Assembly (NCBI GenBank): GCA_964608845.1
Contig: CAZSPP010000023.1
Location: 1-50,062, forward strand
DNA from: JAHLMP01 sp964608845
GTDB taxonomy: Archaea; Aenigmatarchaeota; Aenigmatarchaeia; GW2011-AR5; JAHLMP01
Length of the DNA stretch: 50,062 nt
Direction: 5' to 3'
The notes under the pieces are model-generated. The model was not told the DNA's origin and searched no databases. It was given only the letters and a program-made list of their open reading frames with translations. This document shows, in pieces, positions 33,897-42,647 of the stretch. Position 1 is the stretch's first letter. Each line of letters starts with the position of its first letter. The translations under genes were made by a program, and so were the position numbers.

Positions 33897-35102
33897 TTAA
33901 CAAACCTCAACATTATTATTAATTAAGTTCATACAGAATTTATGAATGTTTGAAAGTTCAACATCTATAATCTCTTCTACTTTTCTTTTTATCTCTTCTA
34001 TCGGTGTTTCATTGGTTATTATTTGAGCTGCTGCTATCATTGGTTTATCTATTGGTTCACCTATCTGTGAAACAAGCCATATATAAACCTCTTTAACATC
34101 TACACTTTCATAAATTCTGTTTGCTATTTGATGAGAAAGTAAATTATATATTTTTCCTATATGACTAACAGGATTTTTTCCTGCTGCTGCTTCGCTTCCA
34201 CTAGGTCTATTAAGAGGAATTAATCCATTCACTCTATTACCTCTTCCTACTTGACCACAATCAGCATTTTCTGCACATGTTCCTGTAACAGTTAAGTATA
34301 TTCCATCAATACCCCTTCCTTTTCTATCCAATGTATTTAAATAAACAAATGCTTTATATTTAGTTTTCTCTTTCACAAATTTTGAAATTTCTTCTAAAAT
34401 TTCATCTTTTTTCCTAAAATAATCTTCCTCACTTTTAACAAATCTATCTATTAATGGCATTGCTATTGTTAAATGAATCTCTCCATTTTTTCTTATACCC
34501 ATAACCTTTACATCCTCTCCTGATTCGGGAAATCTTTTTTTAAACTCTTTTGAATTTATAAACTTCTCTGTTTCAAGAACTAGTTTTTCAGTTTCTGTTA
34601 GAGGAGCATAGCCAACAACAGCAGAAGTATCGTTTGCTCCAAAGACTTTTGTTTCAAAGGCTCTCTTAAATATATCTTGCAATGCTAAAGAACCTGGCTT
34701 TAATTCTATTTGGTATATCATATCTTTTTCAGGATCAACAAATCTTAAATGATTTTTTAACCAATCTTTCGCTGTTTTTATTACAATTCCTTCAACATCT
34801 ATTTTTTCTTTTCCAACGAAAAATGTTGCCCTATCACCAATAACCATTTTCATTGGTTTTAGGATTTCTCCACCTCCAAATCTTTGTTCTGCTTCTCCTG
34901 CAACAAGAAGACTTTTATCTATATTGTGATGATAGATAACTCCGAATCTTTTCAAATATTCTTTTGAAAGTTCTATAGAGATTTGATTCATCATAGAGTC
35001 GCATATATAATCTGGATGCCCTATTCCCTTTCTTTCAACTATTTCAACCTTTTGCTCTTCTACTGGTATTGATTTTAACTCTTCTATCACTATATTTCTC
35101 AT
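33897..35102 (-). CDS. mat: S-adenosylmethionine synthetase, archaeal type
   Basis: Makes S-adenosylmethionine from methionine and ATP. 401 residues, as usual for the archaeal family, which differs from bacterial MetK. Motifs: 'ERKGIGHPDYICDSMMN', 'HHNIDKSLLVAGEAE', 'RFGGGEIL' and 'GSEAAAGKNPVSHIGKIY'. The ATG at 35102 is preferred to a TTG at 35117. The product is needed by the many SAM-dependent enzymes in the window (Taw1, Taw2, fibrillarin, NrdG, methylthiotransferase). Confidence 0.96.
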   Translation of the reverse strand: MRNIVIEELKSIPVEEQKVEIVERKGIGHPDYICDSMMNQISIELSKEYLKRFGVIYHHNIDKSLLVAGEAEQRFGGGEILKPMKMVIGDRATFFVGKEKIDVEGIVIKTAKDWLKNHLRFVDPEKDMIYQIELKPGSLALQDIFKRAFETKVFGANDTSAVVGYAPLTETEKLVLETEKFINSKEFKKRFPESGEDVKVMGIRKNGEIHLTIAMPLIDRFVKSEEDYFRKKDEILEEISKFVKEKTKYKAFVYLNTLDRKGRGIDGIYLTVTGTCAENADCGQVGRGNRVNGLIPLNRPSGSEAAAGKNPVSHIGKIYNLLSHQIANRIYESVDVKEVYIWLVSQIGEPIDKPMIAAAQIITNETPIEEIKRKVEEIIDVELSNIHKFCMNLINNNVEVC

Positions 35103-35160
35103 TCCAATCTTTTCCAACTTTTAAAAATTTTTAAAAATTATTTATTTGAAAATTTTAAAA

Positions 35161-36363
35161 ATGTTTGAATATCTTGTTTTTATCTTTATAGGAGTTTTCT
35201 TTGGAATTTTTGCTGGTCTTATTCCAGGAATACATCCTAATACAATTGCAATAATTTTTTCATCCTTATTTTTAAAAATATTTCCTGATTATATATCTTT
35301 CATTTGTTTTATTGTGTCTCTTGGAATATGCAATTCTTTTGTTAGCGCAATATCATCAATCCTTTTTGGCGCTCCGGATAACGAAGATTCCTTAGCAGTT
35401 CTTCCTGGTCATAGATTGTTAATAAAAGGTTTGGGATATTTTGCAATTAAACTAACTGTTATCGGAAGCTTATTTGGCTTTTTATTTTCTCTTTTTTGTT
35501 TTCCAATTTTTTACTATTTTATACCTATGATATACAATCGTGTTTCTTCTCAAATGCATCTTTTTCTTTTAATAATTGTAGCTTTATTGATTTTAACAGA
35601 AAAAGGAATGAAAAATAAAATTCTTGCAACTTTTGTTTTTTTAATTTCAGGGATTTTAGGAATTGTGGGAAATTCCTTGCCAATATCTCAAAATTATTAT
35701 CTATTTTGTTTGCTTACAGGATTGTTTGGTATGCCTGTCTTATTTTTATCAATAAAAAACAATACAAAAATTCCAGAACAAAATTTTCGTGATAGAAAGA
35801 TTTCTTTAAAAAGCATAAATAGAGCAATAGTTTCAGGAGCTTTTGCAGGCACTTTGACAGGAATATTTCCCGGGGTAAGCGCATCACATGCAACTATAAT
35901 ATCAAATTTAACTAACAAAAGTGATGAAAGATTTCTTATTTCATTAGGAGCAGCTACAACAACAAATATTATTTTCTCATTTATTTCTCTTTTTATTATT
36001 GGAAAAGGAAGGAGTGGTTTGGCTGTAATTATAAAAAATTTTGTTGATGTTGGATTAAATGAATTTTTATTGATGATAATCATTTCGATAATATCTGCTG
36101 GAATTGCTTCTTTAGCAACTTTGAAAATCTCTAAAATTTTAATAAAGCAAATTGAAAAGATAAATTACAATCTGCTTAATAAAGGTATTCTTTTATTTTT
36201 ATTTTTTCTTGTTTTTTTGTTTGCAGGATTTTGGGGCATATTGCTTAGTGTTATTTCTTTATCTCTCGGAATTTTTGTTAATATGAATAAAATAAAAAGA
36301 ACTCATATGATGGGATCAATAATGTTGCCAGTAATTTTATTTTACATGCAAAGAAATATTTAG
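35161..36363 (+). CDS. TctA/DUF112-like multi-pass membrane protein
   Basis: 400 residues from the ATG at 35161, with about ten hydrophobic helices. It has two related halves, each with a Pro-Gly motif: 'GIFAGLIPGIHPNT' near residue 18 and 'GTLTGIFPGVSASH' near residue 240. This repeated P-G-x pattern is typical of the TctA large permease subunit family, which bacteria use with TctB and a binding protein to import carboxylates. No such partners are adjacent, so the archaeal protein may act alone or do something else. Substrate unknown. Confidence 0.8.
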   Translation: MFEYLVFIFIGVFFGIFAGLIPGIHPNTIAIIFSSLFLKIFPDYISFICFIVSLGICNSFVSAISSILFGAPDNEDSLAVLPGHRLLIKGLGYFAIKLTVIGSLFGFLFSLFCFPIFYYFIPMIYNRVSSQMHLFLLIIVALLILTEKGMKNKILATFVFLISGILGIVGNSLPISQNYYLFCLLTGLFGMPVLFLSIKNNTKIPEQNFRDRKISLKSINRAIVSGAFAGTLTGIFPGVSASHATIISNLTNKSDERFLISLGAATTTNIIFSFISLFIIGKGRSGLAVIIKNFVDVGLNEFLLMIIISIISAGIASLATLKISKILIKQIEKINYNLLNKGILLFLFFLVFLFAGFWGILLSVISLSLGIFVNMNKIKRTHMMGSIMLPVILFYMQRNI

Positions 36364-36400
36364 AAAATTAAAGGTATTTCGATCAAAGATCTTTTATTGT

Positions 36401-37099
36401 TCATAGCCCTCTTATTATGCATTTTTTCACATATTTTTCCATAATTTTTTTTATTTTTTCCATAAATTCTTTTTCCGGCGGTTTTTCATTTATGTACTTT
36501 TTATCAATAACAGTTTCTGTTGGCATAAAAGATTGGAGAACATAAAGTTTGCACCCTTCAATCAATTTTCCTATATCTTCAAAATCTTTTTCTGATAATA
36601 ATGATTTTACAACAGTTGTCCTAAATTCGTATTCTATTGAAGAATTCATTATAATTTTTATACTTTCTTTTATTTTTTCCGGATCTACTTTTACTCCAGT
36701 AACAATCTCATATTTAATTAATGGTGCTTTAATGTCCATTGCAATATAATCCAGAAGATTTTCTTTTAATAATCTTTTTATCATTTCTGGATTCGAGCCA
36801 TTTGTATCCAACTTAACCAGAAAATTCATCTCTTTTATTTTTTTGATAAACGCTGACAAATCTTCGTGAATTGTTGGCTCTCCTCCTGTGATAACAATTC
36901 CTTCAATTTTATCTATCCTTTTCTTAAGAAATTCGAATATCTTTTTTTCTTCAATTGGTTTTGTAAATAATTCTGGGATCACCAAAGAAGAATTATAACA
37001 AAAACCGCATCTAAAATTACATCCTTGTGTAAATATTATTGAAGATATTTTTTCTGGATAATCTATTAAAGAAGTTTTCTGAAATCCGCCTATATTCAT
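36401..37099 (-). CDS. nrdG: Anaerobic ribonucleotide reductase activase
   Basis: Radical-SAM enzyme that installs the glycyl radical on NrdD. 232 residues. The motif CxxxCxxC is in 'QGCNFRCGFCYN' near residue 30, and 'GIVITGGEPTIHEDL' near residue 92 is the SAM-binding GGE segment. The N-terminus 'IGGFQKTSLIDYPEKIS' is typical of the archaeal type. It follows nrdD by 29 bases on the same strand. The pair forms an oxygen-sensitive system. Confidence 0.94.
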   Translation of the reverse strand: MNIGGFQKTSLIDYPEKISSIIFTQGCNFRCGFCYNSSLVIPELFTKPIEEKKIFEFLKKRIDKIEGIVITGGEPTIHEDLSAFIKKIKEMNFLVKLDTNGSNPEMIKRLLKENLLDYIAMDIKAPLIKYEIVTGVKVDPEKIKESIKIIMNSSIEYEFRTTVVKSLLSEKDFEDIGKLIEGCKLYVLQSFMPTETVIDKKYINEKPPEKEFMEKIKKIMEKYVKKCIIRGL

Positions 37100-37128
37100 A
37101 AAATTATTTTAAACTTAATTTATTAAAT

Positions 37129-39258
37129 TTATTGCATAAATTTAGCTTCTGCTTTTTTTAAATCATACGTTTTTCTTATTTTGAATTCTTCTTTTTTTCC
37201 TACATTCCAATTACTAACTGGTCTAAAGTATCCGACAATTCTAGAATATACTTCTGTTGTTTCTCCGCACATTGGACAATTTTCAAATTTTCCGGCAATA
37301 TAACCATGAGAAGAACATATACTGAATGTTGGGGTTATTGTGAAATATGGCAGTCTATAATTTTCACATATCTTTTTTACTATGTTTCTTACAGATTTTG
37401 AATTTTCTATCTTTTCACCAACAAATATATGAAGCACAGTACCTCCGGTATATTTTGTTTGCAACTCGTCTTGATGCTCTAGAACCTCAAAAATATCATC
37501 AGTATAATTTACTGGTAAGTGTGTTGAGTTTGTGTAAAATGGTTCTGATCCTTTTTTATATTCTTCTTCGTTTGCACATATTATATCAGGATATTTAGAT
37601 TTATCTATCTTAGCCAATCTATAGCTTGTGCCTTCCCCTGGAGTTGCTTCTAAATTATAATTATTTCCTGTTTCTTCCTGGAATTCTAAAAGCTTATCTC
37701 TCATAAAATCTAAAACCTTTAATGCAAAATCTCTTCCATCCTTTTCAGCTATACTTTTTCCAAGAAAGTTTAAGCATGCTTCATTCATTCCTATTAGACC
37801 TATAGTTGAAAAATGATTTTTCCAATATTCTCCAAATCTTTCTTTTATTTTTCTAAGATAAAACTTAGAATATGGGTAAAGATTTTTTTCTGTTAATTTT
37901 TCAAGAATTTTTCTTTTTATTTCAAGGCTATTCTTGGCTAATACCATAAGATTTTCAAGCCTTTCAAAGAAATCTCTATCATCTTTTGACAGATATCCAA
38001 TTCTCGGCATATTTATTGTAACTACTCCAATTGATCCTGTTAAAGGACTTGCACCAAAGAAGCCTCCTCCTTTCTTTTTTAAATCTCTTAAATCCAATCT
38101 TAGTCTACAACACATACTTCTAGCATCTTCTGGTCTCATATCAGAATTTATGAAATTTGCAAAATATGGAATTCCATATTTTGCAGTTACTTCCCATAAT
38201 ATCTCTAAATTATTTCCATTGTTATTCCAAAAATCTCTTGTTATATTATATGTTGGTATTGGAAATGTAAAAATTCTTCCTGCAGCATCTCCTTCACTCA
38301 TAATCTCAAGGAATGCTCTATTGAACAAATCTATTTCTTCTTGAAATTCCGAATAAGTTTCTTTTTGTTGCTTTCCTCCCAATATTATACCCTCGTTTTC
38401 TAAATAGGTTGGAACTTTTAAATCTAAAGTTATGTTTGTAAATGGTGTTTGAAATCCTACGCGAGTAGGAACATTCATATTAAATATAAATTCTTGCATC
38501 GCTTGCCTAACATCTTTATAACTAAGGTTATCGTATCTTATAAACGGAGCAAGTAAAGTATCGAAATTTGAAAATGCTATTGCTCCTGCTGATTCACCTT
38601 GCATGGTGTAAAAGAAATTTACAACTTGACCTAAAGCTGATCTAAAATGTTTTGCTGGCTTTGTTTCTATTTTTCCAGGAGCTCCTTTAAATCCTTCTAA
38701 TAGCAAATCAAAAAGATCCCAACCAACGCAATAAACAGAGAGCAAGCCTAAATCATGAATATGAAAATCTCCTTGCTTATAAGCATCTCTTATTTCAGGT
38801 GGATAAACCTTGTTTAACCAATAAACCTTGCTTATTTCTGATGAGATGTAATAATTTAAACCTTGAAGAGAAAAGGTCATGTTGCTATTTTCATTCACTT
38901 GCCAATCTAGTTTATCAATATATTGCTCAACTAGATCAACATTAGACTTTTCTATTATTTCTCTTATTTCTCTATGTTGCTCTCTATAAATTATATAAGC
39001 CTTTGCTACCTTATATTCCCCTTGGTTCACAAGCGTTTCTTCTACAACATCCTGAATTTCCTCTACAGTTATTATTTTTTCGGGGTTTTTTTCCTGAATC
39101 TCTTCAAGGGTTTTTACTACAAGATTAGAAAATTTTTCTGCCTTTTCTCTATCTTTATAACCAACCGCTTGAAAAGCTTTCCATATAGCTTCTGTTATTC
39201 TTGATTGATCAAAAGGAACGATTCTCCCATCCCTTTTTCTTATCTTTTCTATTTTCAT
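37129..39258 (-). CDS. nrdD: Anaerobic (class III) ribonucleoside-triphosphate reductase
   Basis: Reduces ribonucleoside triphosphates to deoxy forms using a glycyl radical, so it works only without oxygen. 709 residues from the ATG at 39258; the TTG just before is less likely. An ATP-cone regulatory domain occupies about the first 100 residues ('KIRKRDGRIVPFDQ'). The catalytic barrel follows. The C-terminal zinc site has 'ICSSHGYI' and 'CPMCG', and the radical glycine lies in 'RIVGYFRPVSNWN' about 25-35 residues from the end. The frame is intact, with no intein seen. Confidence 0.96.
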   Translation of the reverse strand: MKIEKIRKRDGRIVPFDQSRITEAIWKAFQAVGYKDREKAEKFSNLVVKTLEEIQEKNPEKIITVEEIQDVVEETLVNQGEYKVAKAYIIYREQHREIREIIEKSNVDLVEQYIDKLDWQVNENSNMTFSLQGLNYYISSEISKVYWLNKVYPPEIRDAYKQGDFHIHDLGLLSVYCVGWDLFDLLLEGFKGAPGKIETKPAKHFRSALGQVVNFFYTMQGESAGAIAFSNFDTLLAPFIRYDNLSYKDVRQAMQEFIFNMNVPTRVGFQTPFTNITLDLKVPTYLENEGIILGGKQQKETYSEFQEEIDLFNRAFLEIMSEGDAAGRIFTFPIPTYNITRDFWNNNGNNLEILWEVTAKYGIPYFANFINSDMRPEDARSMCCRLRLDLRDLKKKGGGFFGASPLTGSIGVVTINMPRIGYLSKDDRDFFERLENLMVLAKNSLEIKRKILEKLTEKNLYPYSKFYLRKIKERFGEYWKNHFSTIGLIGMNEACLNFLGKSIAEKDGRDFALKVLDFMRDKLLEFQEETGNNYNLEATPGEGTSYRLAKIDKSKYPDIICANEEEYKKGSEPFYTNSTHLPVNYTDDIFEVLEHQDELQTKYTGGTVLHIFVGEKIENSKSVRNIVKKICENYRLPYFTITPTFSICSSHGYIAGKFENCPMCGETTEVYSRIVGYFRPVSNWNVGKKEEFKIRKTYDLKKAEAKFMQ

Positions 39259-39377
39259 CAAAAATCACTTAGAATATTGTTTAATATTTCATTTTGTTTT
39301 TTAATAGATTTCTGTTGGGCAAAATATTTTAATCAATTTCTCTTTTTTAAAACTTGTTTTTTATTTATATAAATTGA

Positions 39378-39908
39378 ATGAGATGCTTTGTCGCAATTGA
39401 TTTGCCTGAAGATATTTGTAAAAAGATAGGAGAGATAAAATCAGAAATTAATAACAAAAAATTCATAAAAATCGCCTCAGAGCCTCACATAACACTAAAA
39501 TTTATAGGTGAAGTTGAAGAAAAACAAAAAAATCATATTATAGAAAATCTTAAAAAAATCGAGTACAAGCCATTTGAAGTGGTCATAAAAGGTATTGGAG
39601 TTTTTCCTAATTTTAAATATATTAGAGTAATTTGGCTAGGTTGCTTCTCAAAAGATCTTGAAAAATTAGCAGAAATTATTAGAAACCAATTAAAGGAATT
39701 TAATCCAGAAGATGAAAAATTCGTTGGTCATATAACAATTGCTAGGTTAAAAAATAAACCGGATAATGATATTTATAATTTTATAGAGAAATACAAAAAT
39801 ATAGAAATAGGAAAATTTTTGGTCAAAGATTTCAAATTGAAAAGAAGTGTATTAACACAAAAGGGGGCTATATACTCAGATATTTATCAATTCGAGTTGA
39901 TGAAATGA
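39378..39908 (+). CDS. thpR: RNA 2',3'-cyclic phosphodiesterase ThpR (LigT)
   Basis: 176 residues with the two 2H phosphoesterase motifs 'HITLKFIG' near residue 41 and 'HITIARLK' near residue 124. The family opens 2',3'-cyclic phosphates to 2'-phosphates and has weak RNA ligase activity. In archaea it could act on tRNA-splicing products, relevant in a genome with intron-rich tRNAs, though that link is inferred. Its TGA overlaps the ATG of the next gene (ATGA), so both are probably translated together. Confidence 0.93.
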   Translation: MRCFVAIDLPEDICKKIGEIKSEINNKKFIKIASEPHITLKFIGEVEEKQKNHIIENLKKIEYKPFEVVIKGIGVFPNFKYIRVIWLGCFSKDLEKLAEIIRNQLKEFNPEDEKFVGHITIARLKNKPDNDIYNFIEKYKNIEIGKFLVKDFKLKRSVLTQKGAIYSDIYQFELMK

Positions 39909-40684
39909 AAGAGATTGATAATTTGAAGAAAGAGATTGATAAAACACAAGTTATAATAATGGCTGGAGGTAGTGCAAAAAGAATGGGACTTGCTTTTCAA
40001 GATATACCTAAACCTATGATAGAAATTTGTGGAAAGCCTTTGATTGAATGGTGCATAGAGCTTTATAAGAATTGTGGATTTAGAGATTTTGTTTTTATAT
40101 TGGGATATAAGCACGAAAAGATTGAGGAATATATAAAAGATGGCTCAAAATTAGGAATTAATGTAAAATATTGTATAGATCCAGAAGAAAATATGGGAAA
40201 GGGAAGGTCTTTAAAAGCAGCTCTAAAAAATTTTGATACAAACAGAAGATCAATAATTTCTTATCCAGATGATCTATTTCTTGATAAAACATTACCGATA
40301 AGACTACTATTGCACCATCTCGATGGTAAGAAAAGATTGGATATAATAGCAACTAATCTATTTGTTTCTGCAACGAGATATCCTTTTGGAGTTGGAGAAA
40401 TAAATGATAAAGGTATAGTGGAAAGCTTTGTTGAAAAACCAATAATACAAAAATTTTCTTCTACTGGTACAATTGTTGTTGAACCAGAATTCTTTAATAT
40501 GATAGAAAAATACATAGATGAAAAGTCGGATAAGCCGATAGAGTTTGAAAGTGTTGTATATCCAATAATAGCAGAAATGAAAAAAATGTATTCAATGATA
40601 GTTTCTCCCGATGTTTGGTTACCAATAAATACATTAAAAGAATTAGAAAAAGCTAAGGAAATTCTTGAAAAAAATAATAAATAA
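39905..40684 (+). CDS. Sugar-phosphate nucleotidylyltransferase
   Basis: 259 residues. The nucleotide-binding loop 'IIMAGGSAKRMG' lies near residue 17, 'DIPKPMIEICGKPLIEW' near residue 32, and the metal-binding Asp pair in 'SYPDDLFLD' near residue 120. 'SFVEKP' completes the family pattern. These enzymes join a sugar phosphate to an NTP to form activated sugars for glycan synthesis. The sugar and base are not decided. No left-handed beta-helix acetyltransferase domain is present. Coupled to thpR by ATGA. Its 3' end overlaps the convergent reductase gene by 42 bases, unusually long for this window. Confidence 0.88.
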   Translation: MKEIDNLKKEIDKTQVIIMAGGSAKRMGLAFQDIPKPMIEICGKPLIEWCIELYKNCGFRDFVFILGYKHEKIEEYIKDGSKLGINVKYCIDPEENMGKGRSLKAALKNFDTNRRSIISYPDDLFLDKTLPIRLLLHHLDGKKRLDIIATNLFVSATRYPFGVGEINDKGIVESFVEKPIIQKFSSTGTIVVEPEFFNMIEKYIDEKSDKPIEFESVVYPIIAEMKKMYSMIVSPDVWLPINTLKELEKAKEILEKNNK

Positions 40685-41764
40685 TCTTGCTATCTTTTTT
40701 GGTTCCTTTCTTGCAAATTCTTTAAGAAGTGAGGATGAACTATCATATTCAAAATTTTCTAACTTGATTTTATTTATCTCCCTAAATATTTCTTCTATTT
40801 GGTTATTATTAAAAGATTCGTAAATGTTTCTAATAAACCTTTGAAGCAAAATCTCTTTATAAATTTCTTTTTTCCAAAGCTTTTCATATATTTCAAGTTT
40901 TTTGTTGTATTCAATATGATTTATTATAGCATCTTTTGCTTTTTCTGCACAAATAAGAGAATAAATTATTCCTCCTCCTGTTAACGGCTTTGTTTGACCA
41001 CAGGCATCTCCAACTAAAATTGCATTTTTATAAAAAGATTTTGTTGTTGTTATAGGAATTAAATGAAAATAATCCTTATTATCAAAATTTTCATTAACTT
41101 TATCTCTTAAAAATTTTGAAAATTTTTCTTTAGAATTTTTTATCTCTGTCATTAAACCAATTTCCCTATTTTGTGGTATAATCCAACCGAAAAATCTTTT
41201 AGAATATTTTTTGTCGTGATAAACCGATATCTTTTTTATTTCTATTTTTTTTCTAAGTTTATGAATATATCCTATTGCAAATTTAGGTTCTTCTATTCCC
41301 AAAAATTTTCTAACTATAGAGTTTGCTCCATCGCATCCAACTAGAATTTTGAAAATATATTTGTTATTCTTTCCTATAACATAAAAATCTTTATTTAATT
41401 TTATTTTTTCGCACTCATCATAATATAGTTTCGCTCCGCTTTTTGTTGCTATCTTTCTCAAATATCTTCCAAATTCCTTCCTTTTAAGAATATAAGCAAA
41501 AGGCTTGTTTGAAAATAAATAAAAACTACTTTTTGAAGAAAAAAAATTCATCTCTTTTATTTTATCTAATATTAAACTTTCTTTAATTTTAAGAAAATTT
41601 TTTATATTCGTTGAAACTATTCCTGAGTCGACTTTTATTTTTCTCGATTTTTCTATTAAAATGACATCAATTCCTTCATTAGAAAGAAGATAAGCCAAAT
41701 AACTACCTGCAACACCTGCTCCAATTATTCCAACCTCTGCCTTTATAAAATCTTTTCTTTGCAT
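40643..41764 (-). CDS. FAD-dependent geranylgeranyl-reductase-like enzyme
   Basis: 373 residues. The FAD-binding Rossmann motif 'VGIIGAGVAGSYLAYLL' lies at the N-terminus with the Glu of 'ILIEKS' ending the fold. 'ILVGDACGQTKPLTGGGI' near residue 255 is typical of the geranylgeranyl reductase family, which saturates the isoprenoid chains of archaeal lipids. The substrate-binding domain is divergent, so another flavoprotein role is possible. The mevalonate pathway genes in the window fit lipid synthesis. Convergent overlap with the nucleotidyltransferase. Confidence 0.87.
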   Translation of the reverse strand: MQRKDFIKAEVGIIGAGVAGSYLAYLLSNEGIDVILIEKSRKIKVDSGIVSTNIKNFLKIKESLILDKIKEMNFFSSKSSFYLFSNKPFAYILKRKEFGRYLRKIATKSGAKLYYDECEKIKLNKDFYVIGKNNKYIFKILVGCDGANSIVRKFLGIEEPKFAIGYIHKLRKKIEIKKISVYHDKKYSKRFFGWIIPQNREIGLMTEIKNSKEKFSKFLRDKVNENFDNKDYFHLIPITTTKSFYKNAILVGDACGQTKPLTGGGIIYSLICAEKAKDAIINHIEYNKKLEIYEKLWKKEIYKEILLQRFIRNIYESFNNNQIEEIFREINKIKLENFEYDSSSSLLKEFARKEPKKIARLFIIFFKNFLSFF

Positions 41765-41801
41765 AATTCATTTTTAAGATTTATTAATAAAAAGAGTTAG
41801 T

Positions 41802-42647
41802 ATGGACATTAATTTTGAAAGGCTTTTAGATAGACTTATTTTAGTTCCGATAATTTTACTAATTATCTCAATATCCATACTCTCATACAATTATCTCACT
41901 TCAGGATTTTTTATAAAAAAGGATGTGGAGCTTAGTGGTGGAATAAGTATAAGTATAAAAATAAAAGAAAATATTGATCCCAAAGAAATTGAAAAAATTA
42001 TTCCTGGCTCTTCTGTAAGAATGAGTTATGGTTATGGAGGTAATGTTTTGGTTGTTCAAGCACCGACAAAAAACGAAGAAGAAGTGATAGAAAAAATAAA
42101 AGAAAAGATCATTTTTGATGAAAATGAAGTGGAAATAGGAATAGTGGATCCTGTGGTGGGTGAAATATTTTGGAGACAAGCGAAAATTGCATTAATAATA
42201 GCTTTCATTTTGATTGGTATTGTTGTGTTTTTAGCATATAGAGCAATATTACCAAGCGTTGCAATGCTTCTTTCAACAATATCTGATGTAATTATAACAG
42301 TTGCTGTTTTAAGTGTTTTGAATATAAATCTTTCACTACCAGTTATTGCTGGACTTTTAATGATAATAGGGTACTCTGTAGATACAGATGTTCTTTTAGC
42401 AACAAGAATGTTGAAGAGAAGTGGGGATTTAAATTCAAGAATTTTTTCTGCAATAAAAACTGGTATGACAATGACTTTAACTACAATTTCTGCTCTTTTA
42501 TGTATATATATATTTTCAGGGGGTACTGCTCTTAGATATATATCATTAACATTATTGATAGGTTTGTCTGCAGATATAATAAACACTTGGATAACAAATA
42601 CATACCTATTTAGATTTTGGATAAAAAGAAGGGGTGGAAAACAATGA
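41802..42647 (+). CDS. secF: Protein-export membrane protein SecF
   Basis: 281 residues with six membrane helices. One is N-terminal (about 14-33), then an extracytoplasmic domain follows with 'LSGGISISIKIKE', then five helices from about residue 128 on, with 'GYSVDTDVLLATRM' in the conserved D-x-x-V position. SecF works with SecD to use the ion gradient for late steps of protein export. The order secF-secD and the ATGA overlap (stop 42645-42647, next ATG 42644) are archaeal features. Confidence 0.94.
   Translation: MDINFERLLDRLILVPIILLIISISILSYNYLTSGFFIKKDVELSGGISISIKIKENIDPKEIEKIIPGSSVRMSYGYGGNVLVVQAPTKNEEEVIEKIKEKIIFDENEVEIGIVDPVVGEIFWRQAKIALIIAFILIGIVVFLAYRAILPSVAMLLSTISDVIITVAVLSVLNINLSLPVIAGLLMIIGYSVDTDVLLATRMLKRSGDLNSRIFSAIKTGMTMTLTTISALLCIYIFSGGTALRYISLTLLIGLSADIINTWITNTYLFRFWIKRRGGKQ

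Noticed and set aside
42056..42586. 176-codon leftward frame opposite secF
   Set aside because: Shadow of secF. No family features and no plausible start signal.
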